A stretch of 64,000 nt of DNA from positions 62,001 through 126,000 of the forward strand of contig NZ_CACSJJ010000014.1 of assembly GCF_902706295.1 (NCBI RefSeq), read 5' to 3'. The DNA comes from Arthrobacter sp. 18067 (GTDB lineage Bacteria; Actinomycetota; Actinomycetes; Actinomycetales; Micrococcaceae). Shown here piece by piece: positions 7,690-15,639 of the stretch. The position numbers and the translations under genes are program-made. Position 1 is the stretch's first letter. Every line of letters starts with the position of its first letter. Below the pieces are notes generated by a model that did not search any database, was not told the origin of the DNA, and saw nothing but the letters and a program-made list of their open reading frames with translations.

Positions 7690-9078
7690 ATGTCACTCAC
7701 AGCACGCCTTGATCGTCTGGCTCTCAGTCGACCACACTACAAGCTTCTCCTCATAGGAGGCCTCGGCTACTCCTTCGACGGCATGGACGGTGCCGTGGTG
7801 GCCTTCCTCCTCCCCCGTATCCAGGAATTGTGGGGCCTCAGCACCGCCAGCCTCGGCCTGGTAGGTTCGGCAGCCCCGTTCGGCTTCTTCTTCGGCGCGA
7901 TCCTTGCCGGTTGGATGGGCGATCGCTTTGGCCGCAAGAAGGTCATGCTGTGGGCTCTGGCCTTCTACTGCCTCATGTCGGTAATTGCTGCCATGGCTCC
8001 CAACTTCGAAATCTTCCTGATTGCACGGATCTTTGCAGGATTGGGCGCAGGCGCTGAAAGCGTGATCATCGCACCGTTCCTGTCCGAGTTCATTCCGCCG
8101 AAGCGCCGGGGCTGGTTCATTGGCACCCTGGCCGGCTTCTTCTCCTTTGGCTTCGTAGCTGCCGCACTGATCGGCCGCTTCGTGGTTCCGATGGGCGAGG
8201 ATGGCTGGCGCTGGGCGCAGGTCATCACCGCAGTCCCCATCCTTCTCCTCCTGTGGTGGCGCCGCAGCCTGCCTGAGTCACCGCGCTTCCTCATCAGCCG
8301 GGGCCGCATCGCAGAGGCAACCGAAGTGGTGGATCGGTTTGAGCAGAGTGTAGTGAAAGCCACCGGGAAGCCCCTGGAGCCATTGGCGGCCGCGGAAGAA
8401 GAAATCACCAAGCACGAACAAAAGATCAGCATCTGGAACGCCCTGAAGTTCATGTGGTCCAAGGCCATGCGTCGCCGGACCGCCGTGATCTGGCTGATCT
8501 GGTTCGTGATCACGTTCTCCTACTACGGCTTCTTCTCCTGGATTCCTACGCTCCTTGTAGGCCGCGGCATCACCATCACCAAGAGCTTCGAGTTCTCCAT
8601 CCTCATTTACCTGGCACAGATCCCCGGCTACTTCTCCGCCGCCTGGTTGTGTGACCGGATTGACCGCAAGAACACCATCGCCCTTTACTTGGCGGGATCG
8701 GCGATCAGCGCTTTCTGGCTGAGCCAGTCCAACGATTCCGGCATGATCCTGCTGGCCGCCGCAACGTTGTCCTTCTTCCTCAACGGCACCTACGCCGGCG
8801 TCTACGCCTACACCCCGGAACTCTTCCCCACATGGATGCGTGCCACCGGTGTTGGCCTGGCCAGCGCCGTGGGTCGCATCGGCAGCATCCTTGCACCGTC
8901 CATCATCGGCATCTTCGCCGCCTCCCTCGGCTTCGGTGGCGTGTTCACCATGACTACCGTGGTGCTGACCATCGGCGTCCTGGGCGTGGTGATCTTCGGT
9001 GCCTCCACAGCGGGCAAGTCGTTGGAGAACATCAATGCCCGCGCCGAACATGATCCGGCAGCGGCAGGAAGCAAGTGA
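7690..9078 (+). CDS. MFS transporter (sugar/metabolite:H+ symporter type)
   Basis: This 462-aa protein has about 12 membrane segments. The MFS signature GWMGDRFGRKKVMLW follows TM2, and WLCDRIDRKNTIALY is its repeat in the second half; a large cytoplasmic loop separates the two halves. It probably imports the substrate handled by the two downstream genes. Start ATG 7690 has AGGA 6-9 bp upstream; a TTG at 7675 is the alternative. It opens the operon with the GAF protein and amidohydrolase and faces the RpiR regulator. The substrate is not predictable from sequence. Confidence 0.85.
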   Translation: MSLTARLDRLALSRPHYKLLLIGGLGYSFDGMDGAVVAFLLPRIQELWGLSTASLGLVGSAAPFGFFFGAILAGWMGDRFGRKKVMLWALAFYCLMSVIAAMAPNFEIFLIARIFAGLGAGAESVIIAPFLSEFIPPKRRGWFIGTLAGFFSFGFVAAALIGRFVVPMGEDGWRWAQVITAVPILLLLWWRRSLPESPRFLISRGRIAEATEVVDRFEQSVVKATGKPLEPLAAAEEEITKHEQKISIWNALKFMWSKAMRRRTAVIWLIWFVITFSYYGFFSWIPTLLVGRGITITKSFEFSILIYLAQIPGYFSAAWLCDRIDRKNTIALYLAGSAISAFWLSQSNDSGMILLAAATLSFFLNGTYAGVYAYTPELFPTWMRATGVGLASAVGRIGSILAPSIIGIFAASLGFGGVFTMTTVVLTIGVLGVVIFGASTAGKSLENINARAEHDPAAAGSK

Positions 9079-9080
9079 AA

Positions 9081-9578
9081 ATGATGAATACAGACGCAGT
9101 GTTCCAACAGACGCTTGAGGCATTGCAGCAGGAACCGGGAGTCATTCTGTTCACCGCGCTGCAGTGGATTCCGCAACGCTCCAGCCTCAAGCGGCTCTAC
9201 ACGAGCCATCCGGCCGAGTACCCGGTGGGCGGTGAGAAGACAGTGGAAATCTCCCCCGGCTGGCTGGGGACGGTCATCGAGGACAAGAAGCCGTTCCTGG
9301 CCGCCGATCTGGAGGCACTCCGGAACGTGTTCTCGGACTCCGGACTCATCCAGCAACTTGGCTGTGGAGCCGTCATTAACGTTCCGGTCCTCGACCAGCA
9401 AGGCAATGTAGTGGGCGTCCTCGCGCTCTTGGACGCAGAAGGCAAGTACACGCAGCAGAGTGTGGAAACCGCCGTCGACGTTGTCAGCTCCAACCTCGCC
9501 CAGCTCGTTCAGGCCTTTGAAGCCCATCCCACAGAAATCCCAGAAGTCCCCGAAGCACCTGCGAAGGACACCGTTTAA
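9081..9578 (+). CDS. Small GAF-domain protein
   Basis: This protein of about 165 aa is a single GAF domain. The core strand pattern VEISPGWLGTVIEDKKPFLAADLEAL and VINVPVLDQQGNVVGVLALLD is clear when read in pieces. There is no output domain, only an acidic Pro-rich tail (TEIPEVPEAPAKD). GAF domains bind small ligands; a stand-alone one between a transporter and a hydrolase could be a sensor, a chaperone or an unrecognised enzyme. AGGAAG at 9067 favours ATG 9081; GTG 9075 overlaps the MFS stop. The stop is directly abutted by the amidohydrolase ATG. Confidence 0.8.
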   Translation: MMNTDAVFQQTLEALQQEPGVILFTALQWIPQRSSLKRLYTSHPAEYPVGGEKTVEISPGWLGTVIEDKKPFLAADLEALRNVFSDSGLIQQLGCGAVINVPVLDQQGNVVGVLALLDAEGKYTQQSVETAVDVVSSNLAQLVQAFEAHPTEIPEVPEAPAKDTV

Positions 9579-10811
9579 ATGAGCACCGCCCCAGAAACCA
9601 CTCCCCTGGTCATCCGCAACGCAAGTGTTCTGGACGTTGCGGCCGGCACCTACTCAACTGCCGACGTCGTCAGCGTTGATGGGAAGATCAGCAGCGTCCA
9701 ACCAAAGGCCGAGGCACCGTCCGGTGCCCGGGTCATCGATGGCACCGGCAAGTTCGTGATCCCCGGCCTGATCGATGCCCACGTCCACGTGGTTGCGTCC
9801 AGTGCGGACTTCCGTTCACTGACGTATACGCCGCCGTCCTATGTCTATGCTCAGACCGCCCGCATCATGGGCGCCATGCTGCGCCGCGGCTTCACCACAG
9901 TCCGCGACCTGTCCGGCGCCGACTTCGGGCTGGCCATGGCACAGGAGGAAGGCCTGTTGGAGGGACCGAAGCTACATTTCTGCGGCCACGCCCTGAGCCA
10001 GACCGGCGGTCACGGAGACATGCGGTTGCCGGGCGAAGACCACGATCCCAATGGTCGTGGATGCTGCGGCATCGGCCGCGTAGCCGACGGCGTTGACGCT
10101 GTCCGCGCCGCGGCCCGCGACGAAATCCGCAAGGGCGCCCACCACATCAAGATCATGGCATCCGGCGGCGTCTCCTCCCCCACAGACCGCATCGACTCCA
10201 CGCAGTACTCCATGGAAGAGATGCGAGCCGCGGTGGAAGAAGCCCAGGCCGCAAACCGCTACGTCGCCGCCCACGCCTACACCGCCAAGGCCATCAACCG
10301 TGCCTTGGAGGCCGGCGTCCGGTCGATCGAACACGGCAACCTCCTGGACGACAAAAGCCTCAACCTGTTCCTCGAAATGGACGCATTCCTGGTCCCCACG
10401 CTGGTCACGTACTGGGCGCTGAAGGAAGAGGGCAAGGAATTCGGGCTCACGGAGGAAATGTGGGCCAAAGTGGATTCCGTCCTCACCAGCGGGCTCGAAG
10501 CGATTGCCCGCGCCCACGACGCCGGTGTAAAAATGGCCTTCGGCTCGGACCTCCTGGGTGGCATGCACCGCCACCAGAACGAACAATTCAGGCTGTTGGG
10601 TAAGGTTCAGCCCGCGATTGACGCCATCCGCTCGGCAACCACGACGGCGGCAGAACTGCTTGAGCGCGAAGGGGAAATCGGCGTGATCGCACCTGGCGCT
10701 GACGCCGACCTGCTGGTGCTCGACGCCGATCCGGTGGCAGACATTGCTGTGCTGGCCGACATCTCCGAGCATCTGGAGTACCTCGTTCAGAATGGCCGGG
10801 TCATCGACTGA
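9579..10811 (+). CDS. Metal-dependent amidohydrolase (imidazolonepropionase/Xaa-Pro dipeptidase-like)
   Basis: This 410-aa protein of the amidohydrolase superfamily has a binuclear-type metal site: H68 and H70 in DAHVHV, likely carboxylated K191 in HHIKIMASGG, H232 in AHAYT, H252 in EHGN and D324 in FGSD. The set matches the group related to Xaa-Pro dipeptidases and other N-acyl or imide hydrolases. The ATG immediately follows the GAF gene stop, so translation is probably coupled. Together with the MFS transporter the operon most likely takes up and hydrolyses an amide- or peptide-like compound; the substrate is unknown. Confidence 0.85.
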   Translation: MSTAPETTPLVIRNASVLDVAAGTYSTADVVSVDGKISSVQPKAEAPSGARVIDGTGKFVIPGLIDAHVHVVASSADFRSLTYTPPSYVYAQTARIMGAMLRRGFTTVRDLSGADFGLAMAQEEGLLEGPKLHFCGHALSQTGGHGDMRLPGEDHDPNGRGCCGIGRVADGVDAVRAAARDEIRKGAHHIKIMASGGVSSPTDRIDSTQYSMEEMRAAVEEAQAANRYVAAHAYTAKAINRALEAGVRSIEHGNLLDDKSLNLFLEMDAFLVPTLVTYWALKEEGKEFGLTEEMWAKVDSVLTSGLEAIARAHDAGVKMAFGSDLLGGMHRHQNEQFRLLGKVQPAIDAIRSATTTAAELLEREGEIGVIAPGADADLLVLDADPVADIAVLADISEHLEYLVQNGRVID

Positions 10812-10859
10812 CTCCTACCCTTCAAGGCCTGTATTAACCCTCCAAAAAGCTCGATAATG

Positions 10860-10872
10860 TAAGTATGCTGAT
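10860..10872 (+). promoter_or_regulatory. TAAGTATGCTGAT motif upstream of SRPBCC gene
   Basis: This 13-bp element ends 27 bp before the SRPBCC start. Related versions occur near other small stress-like genes at 42840-42852 (minus) and 43141-43153 (plus), matching TAAGnnTnCTGAY. It may be part of a promoter for an alternative sigma factor; this is speculative. Confidence 0.35.
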
Positions 10873-10899
10873 CAATATCGAGTCAAGGAGGAGGACACC

Positions 10900-11550
10900 A
10901 TGACCACGAAAGTAAACAAGACAATCATGGTCAACGTTCCGATCAGTACGGCTTACTGGCAGTGGACACAGTTTGAGGAATTTCCGCACTTCATGGGCGG
11001 GGTGGAACGCGTGACACGGCTTAGCGACGACCGCCTGGAATGGGTGGCCGAAATAGCGGGCATTCATCGCCGCTGGGAAGCCAAAATCGTTCAGCAGGAT
11101 ATGGACCGCGCAGTGGCATGGGCCGCTGTGGAGGGCGCCAAGAATGCGGGATGGGTTGATTTCAAGGAAGCGGGCCCAAGCCAGACATCCATTCACCTGT
11201 CCCTTGAGTACGAACCGCACGGCGTCCTGGAATTCCTGGGGGACAAATTGCACGTTGTTGAAAGGCAGGCTGAGTCCGACTTGAAGAAGTTCAAGGAGTA
11301 CATCGAAAAGCAGGCACCCGGGACGGCATCCCCGCCCGCAACCGCTGCAACTCCAGCCGCCGCCCCGGAGACGCCGATCGTTGATCCCGCCACACATGTG
11401 TTCGACCAGACCAACGGCCTGGTGGACCTCGGCGGCGACTCCGACGAAACCGCTGACAGCGACACTCTCAGTGCAGCTGAGCGGAAGGAGAGCGAAGACC
11501 GCGGAGAGGGTTTCATCCCGCCAATGGGTGGCATGCCGGGACAGCGGTAA
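10900..11550 (+). CDS. SRPBCC protein with disordered C-terminal tail
   Basis: This 216-aa protein has an SRPBCC (polyketide cyclase/dehydrase type) domain over residues 1-145 (IMVNVPISTAYWQWTQFEEF, FMGGVERV, GIHRRWEAKI) and a low-complexity Ala/Pro/Thr and acidic tail ending in EGFIPPMGGMPGQR. A paralogue lies at 41751-42254 with the same N-terminal pattern (PVSVAYNQWTQFEAFPEFMNGVE). A very strong ribosome binding site, AAGGAGGAGG, lies just upstream. Proteins of this kind are common in soil actinobacteria and often grouped with stress genes, but no defined function is known to me. Confidence 0.8.
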   Translation: MTTKVNKTIMVNVPISTAYWQWTQFEEFPHFMGGVERVTRLSDDRLEWVAEIAGIHRRWEAKIVQQDMDRAVAWAAVEGAKNAGWVDFKEAGPSQTSIHLSLEYEPHGVLEFLGDKLHVVERQAESDLKKFKEYIEKQAPGTASPPATAATPAAAPETPIVDPATHVFDQTNGLVDLGGDSDETADSDTLSAAERKESEDRGEGFIPPMGGMPGQR

Positions 11551-11556
11551 CGGAAG

Positions 11557-11623
11557 AGCAACGCGGGGTCACTTACGGCCCATAAAAGGCGCCCGAATGG
11601 GCCGTAAGTGACCCCGCGTTGCT
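11557..11623. terminator. Long perfect palindrome between convergent genes
   Basis: Perfect inverted repeat with 26-bp arms (11557-11582 and 11598-11623) and a 15-base loop between the stops of the SRPBCC and PL11 genes. It can act as a bidirectional terminator but is longer than needed. It lacks a clear T-tract and may be a dispersed palindromic element. Confidence 0.7.
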
Positions 11624-11631
11624 TCTGTGCG

Positions 11632-13665
11632 CTACTTCTTGGTGCCGGTATATACGACGGCGGGAATCGCCGGAGCCTGCATGCCCTCACCAATGAAGAA
11701 GCTCGGGTGCGGCGGCTGGTTGTAGGCAACATTCTCCCGGGCAACGGCTGTCCGGTACACGGTGTCGTGCATCAGCGTCCGAAGCCGCACCTCGGTGGGA
11801 GCCGTGGTGGTGTAGATCCGGAGCTCCGTGCTGTCGGTGGACGGCCAGGCGATTTCTTCGCGCCAGTCACCCAGGATGTCGGCCTGAATGGAAGGGTTGC
11901 CCTTGGTGGTGTTGTTGCTGCGGGCGCCGTCAGCGGTCAAGAGTCGGTCGCTGGTTTCCGTTTCCCAATTCCACTTGGAGATGGTGGGTACGCCGCGGGA
12001 CACCGTGGCGTCGTAGTCGTGGTCCACGATTTCGCGGAGCAGGTCGCCATCCCACCAGGCCAGGAAGTTGGCAGCTGGGATCTTTTCCGCAATCAACTCA
12101 CCGTTGGCGGACATGAGCTGGCCAACGGGTGAATCCCACGCCGCAGAACCGCCGATGGCCCACCCTTCAGCTCCCGCGTACCGCGGATCAATATCGCCTG
12201 CCGCGCCTCGGCCGGTGTCCTTGATGGCCGGGATGCTCCACAGCACCTCGCCAGTGGCGGCATCACGGAACGTTGCGCCGCGATTACCGCTCTGGCTCAT
12301 GCTTTCGTGGACGGCGAACGTTTCCAGTCCGGGCCGTGACGGGTCGAGGTCTCCGGTGTGTATGGCATCGCCGTGGCCGAGCTTGGTGTTGTACAGCGGC
12401 TGGCCGTTGTCATCGATGGTCATGGAGCCGAAGACGAACTCGTCCTTGCCATCCTGGTCGACGTCGGCCACCGAGAGGTTGTGGTTGCCCTGCCCCTTGT
12501 ACTCATCGCCGGCGAGGTTGGAATCGAAGCTCCAGCGCTTCACGAGCTTGCCATTGACCAGGTCGTACGTGACCAGGACAGTGCGGGTGTAGTAACCGCG
12601 ACTGAACATCATGGAGGGGTGTTCGCCATCCAGGTAGGCCACTCCGGCCAGGAAGCGATCCACGCGGTTCCCGTAGCTATCGCCCCAACTGGCGACTGTT
12701 CCGCGCTCGGGCTCATACGCGACGGTATCCATGATGGTTCCGGTTTCGCCCTTGAAGACGGTAAGGAATTCAGGGCCGGATAGGACATAACCCGCCGTGT
12801 TGCGGAAGTCGGCGTCGGCGTTTCCGATGACGGTACCTGCCGCGTCCCGGGTGCCATCAGCGGTCTTGAGGGACACTTCGGCCTTGCCGTCGCCGTCGAA
12901 GTCGTAGGCCAGGACCTGGGTATAGTGCGCGCCGGCGCGGATGTTTCGGCCCAGGTCGATGCGCCACAGCTTGGTGCCGTCCAGTTTGTAGGCGTCCACG
13001 TAGACGTTGCCCGTGTAGCCGGACTGGGAGTTGTCCTTGGCGTTGGACGGCGACCAGGTCTGGATGACCTCGTACTTGCCGTCGCCGTCGAGGTCCGCCA
13101 CCGTGGCGTCGTTGGCGGAGTAGGAGTAGGCCTTGCCGTCCGGCGTGACACCATCGGCAGGCTTGTCCAGCTTGATGGCCAGATAGTTCTGGGTCAGCGG
13201 CTTCACGGCTTCGGTCAGCTTGTCCTGCCCCTGTCCGTTGCCAACAGTCTTGATGACATAGCTCGACTCCGCGGTGCCGTCGGCGTCCACGAACATGGTG
13301 GCGTTGCGGAGGGGCTCCGGGGTGATGTTGACGCCGTCACGCAGGACCTGGAAGCCGATGCTGTCCTTGTCCAAACCGAGCATCCGCCAGCTCACTGTGA
13401 CGCCTTGATCGGTCAGGACGGCCACCGGCGCGCGGTCCAGGTTTTCCACCTGGCGCTTGAGCGACGCCGGCTTTTTCGCGGCAGGCACGACGCCGGGAAG
13501 GTTGGCTTGCGCTGCCTGCGGGACCTGGACAGGGGCTGCTTGCGCGAGCGGGACACCCGTCAGCGCGATGGCGGCTGCAGCGAGGGAAGCAGATGCTGCG
13601 AGGGGAACTGCCTTCCACGCACGAGCGCGGGAGTTGCGGTAGGAACATTTCGAGGGGTGAGTCAA
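11632..13665 (-). CDS. Secreted rhamnogalacturonan lyase, PL11 family (YesW/YesX-like)
   Basis: This 677-aa exported enzyme cleaves the rhamnogalacturonan I backbone by beta-elimination. The start is TTG at 13665 with AAGGAG 8 bp upstream. A signal peptide with Arg-rich n-region, Ala-rich core and AQA cleavage site follows. The beta-propeller has repeated calcium-binding DxDGDGK motifs (VADLDGDGKYEV, YDFDGDGKAEV, VADVDQDGKDEF), and GHGDAIHTGDLDPSRPGLE and NFLAWWDGDLLREI are typical of PL11. Upstream on the minus strand is the GAAAGCGTTTTC operator shared with the exo-lyase gene at 3922. Extracellular endo-cleavage here would feed the cytoplasmic exo-lyase. Confidence 0.9.
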   Translation of the reverse strand: MTHPSKCSYRNSRARAWKAVPLAASASLAAAAIALTGVPLAQAAPVQVPQAAQANLPGVVPAAKKPASLKRQVENLDRAPVAVLTDQGVTVSWRMLGLDKDSIGFQVLRDGVNITPEPLRNATMFVDADGTAESSYVIKTVGNGQGQDKLTEAVKPLTQNYLAIKLDKPADGVTPDGKAYSYSANDATVADLDGDGKYEVIQTWSPSNAKDNSQSGYTGNVYVDAYKLDGTKLWRIDLGRNIRAGAHYTQVLAYDFDGDGKAEVSLKTADGTRDAAGTVIGNADADFRNTAGYVLSGPEFLTVFKGETGTIMDTVAYEPERGTVASWGDSYGNRVDRFLAGVAYLDGEHPSMMFSRGYYTRTVLVTYDLVNGKLVKRWSFDSNLAGDEYKGQGNHNLSVADVDQDGKDEFVFGSMTIDDNGQPLYNTKLGHGDAIHTGDLDPSRPGLETFAVHESMSQSGNRGATFRDAATGEVLWSIPAIKDTGRGAAGDIDPRYAGAEGWAIGGSAAWDSPVGQLMSANGELIAEKIPAANFLAWWDGDLLREIVDHDYDATVSRGVPTISKWNWETETSDRLLTADGARSNNTTKGNPSIQADILGDWREEIAWPSTDSTELRIYTTTAPTEVRLRTLMHDTVYRTAVARENVAYNQPPHPSFFIGEGMQAPAIPAVVYTGTKK

Positions 13666-13780
13666 AGAACATCTCCTTTGATGCTGGGCGGCAGTTGCTC
13701 TGCCAACCCTTGGATTGGAACGTTTCACACACGCCACCAAGACCCCTCGCTTCTGCAGGCGAGTGGTGATGGTTAAGCGA

Positions 13781-13792
13781 GAAAACGCTTTC
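13781..13792 (-). promoter_or_regulatory. LacI-type operator GAAAGCGTTTTC upstream of the PL11 gene
   Basis: On the minus strand this reads exactly the same 12-mer as the site at 3886-3897. A second possible half-site, TGAAACGT, lies at 13720-13727 on the minus strand, as it also does near the first lyase. Confidence 0.65.
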
Positions 13793-14043
13793 CGCCAACA
13801 AGGTTTACCAGCGACTCAACTACCCGGTCAAGGGTTTGACAGGAAATGACTGTGAGACTTCTGTGTTAAATGTTCGAAAATGTACTTAAGGGTGACTTGG
13901 CGTCCGTGACGCACAGGAGGCTCCCCGAGCTATCGGCGGGTCCTTATGACGGTCCATTTCGCCGGATTTCGCTGGATTTAGCCGGGTTGAGCGGGGTGAC
14001 GGTTCGGCTTTGGCCAGACCGGAGGCGTCCGTAGTGTCGAGCC
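13793..14043. other. Non-coding remainder of a 378-bp divergent intergenic region
   Basis: Between the PL11 start (13665) and the monooxygenase gene (14044). Apart from the operator, it contains an A/T-richer stretch (13845-13890, TGTTAAATGTTCGAAAATG) that could hold promoter elements and a repeated CCGGATTTCGCTGGATTTAGCCGG-like segment at about 13960-13985. No ORF or RNA was recognised. Confidence 0.5.
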
Positions 14044-15192
14044 ATGCCGACGCCTCCCATCACACCGTTGTCCGTTCTCGACCTTAGCCCGGTGTCTGCC
14101 GGGCAAACACCGGGCGAGGCATTGCGCAGCACGCTTACACTCGCCGGTGTTGCCGAGGCAGCCGGGTACTCGCGGTATTGGCTGGCTGAGCACCACCTCA
14201 ACACTGGCGTCGCCGGGGCTGCCCCGCACATCCTTGCCGGGCTGGTAGCGTCCGCCACCACATCCATCCGGGTGGGAACCGCAGCCACCCTTCTCGGCAA
14301 TTACCGGCCGCTGCAGATCGCTGAAAGCATCGGAACACTGGCAGCTATTTTCCCCAACAGGCTGGATCTGGGCTTTGGCCGATCCGGCCCGCCGAAGTCG
14401 CCCAGCGAACCGGCACCTGGCGTCGTACCACCCGCCGACACAGCCGACACCGAGCCTGCCGACCGGGTCGTCGACGGCCTCCTGGTCCCCGCCCCGCGGC
14501 CCATTTTCGGAGCTGTCCTGCCGAGGAAGTTCCGTCTGCAAGGTGAGCTGTTGGGCCGTTTCCCGGGAGATACCGACAACTTCGAGAACGACATCCAGGA
14601 CATCATTGGCTTTTTCACCGGCGAGTACCGCACCAGGCATGGCGAGGAAGTCACAGCTACACCGGCATTGGGACAGGAGCCGCAGTTCTGGATCCACGGC
14701 TCGACGGCCGGTCCCAGTGCACGGTTGGCCGGAAAGCTGGGACTCCCCTTCGGCGCTAACTACCACGTGGCCCCGGCGGGCGTGTTGGACTCCATCGCTG
14801 AGTATCGGGCCCATTTCAAGCCCTCCGCTACCCTCCAGGAACCGTACGTGATCGTCTCAGCGGATGCTCTGGTGGCCCCGAATGAGCAGCAAGCCCAACG
14901 TCTGTCCCGCGGCTACGAGCACTGGGTCCACGGAATCCGCAGCGGCCAGGGGGCCATCCCCTACCCGTCACCGGAAGATGCCCTGGAAGTGTCCCTGGAT
15001 GCCGAAGCCGCGGCTCTGGTCAAAGACCGCGTGGACACCCGGTTCGTCGGTGATCCCCACCAGGTCCGCGAAGGTCTCCGCACACTGCAACGGGCCACCG
15101 GAGCCCAGGAACTACTCATCACCACCATTGCCCATGACCCCGCCGACCGCGAGAACTCTTACCAGTTACTCGCCGAGGCCTGGGGCCTCTAA
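14044..15192 (+). CDS. LLM-class flavin-dependent oxidoreductase (MsnO8-like)
   Basis: This 382-aa luciferase-like FMN monooxygenase shows the N-terminal PLSVLDLSPV, SRYWLAEHHLNT, HILAGLVASAT and GNYRPLQIAESIGTL motifs typical of the bacterial luciferase-like branch, with a TIM barrel throughout. Substrate unknown. It precedes a rhodanese gene by 39 bp on the same strand, and two further luciferase-like genes lie within 8 kb beside a MetNIQ-type transporter, so a role in organosulfur oxidation is plausible but not shown. Confidence 0.82.
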   Translation: MPTPPITPLSVLDLSPVSAGQTPGEALRSTLTLAGVAEAAGYSRYWLAEHHLNTGVAGAAPHILAGLVASATTSIRVGTAATLLGNYRPLQIAESIGTLAAIFPNRLDLGFGRSGPPKSPSEPAPGVVPPADTADTEPADRVVDGLLVPAPRPIFGAVLPRKFRLQGELLGRFPGDTDNFENDIQDIIGFFTGEYRTRHGEEVTATPALGQEPQFWIHGSTAGPSARLAGKLGLPFGANYHVAPAGVLDSIAEYRAHFKPSATLQEPYVIVSADALVAPNEQQAQRLSRGYEHWVHGIRSGQGAIPYPSPEDALEVSLDAEAAALVKDRVDTRFVGDPHQVREGLRTLQRATGAQELLITTIAHDPADRENSYQLLAEAWGL

Positions 15193-15231
15193 CGCCACTC
15201 GATTTCACCCATCACCTACACAAGGAGCAGC

Positions 15232-15639
15232 ATGTCCATCGAAACCACAACCCACAAAGAAACAGCCCAGGAAGACACCCAACTGATCACCGCCGCGGAA
15301 GCAGCAACGCTCATCGAGGAAGGCACCCTCCTGATCGATGTCCGCAGTGAAGGTGGCCGCGCCAGCACGGGGGCTGTACCCGGCGCAGTGATCGTGAGCC
15401 GCGAACACGTAGAGGAAGACTTCAGCCCGGAATCCGCCCACCGACTGGCCCAGGTCACCGGGACGGACCAGAAGATCGTGGTCTTCTGCGGCTCCGTCAA
15501 CGGCTCACGTCCCGTCGCCCAGAAGCTCAAGGTCCTCGGCTACGCCAATGCGGTCCACGTGGACGGCGGCTTCCCCGCACTCCGCGACGCCGGCGTCCCC
15601 ACCACCGGGCCCACCAACCCGCCGGCTCCCGCAGCTTAG
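15232..15639 (+). CDS. Rhodanese-like sulfurtransferase
   Basis: This 135-aa single-domain rhodanese has the active-site loop CGSVNGSR with catalytic Cys86, and LLIDVRSEGGRASTGAVPGA as the usual strand-loop region. Such proteins carry persulfide sulfur on the Cys. AAGGAG lies upstream of ATG 15232. Its placement behind a monooxygenase and near sulfur uptake genes suggests handling of sulfide or persulfide. The stop codon overlaps by 4 bp the 3' end of the convergent MFS gene. Confidence 0.85.
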   Translation: MSIETTTHKETAQEDTQLITAAEAATLIEEGTLLIDVRSEGGRASTGAVPGAVIVSREHVEEDFSPESAHRLAQVTGTDQKIVVFCGSVNGSRPVAQKLKVLGYANAVHVDGGFPALRDAGVPTTGPTNPPAPAA

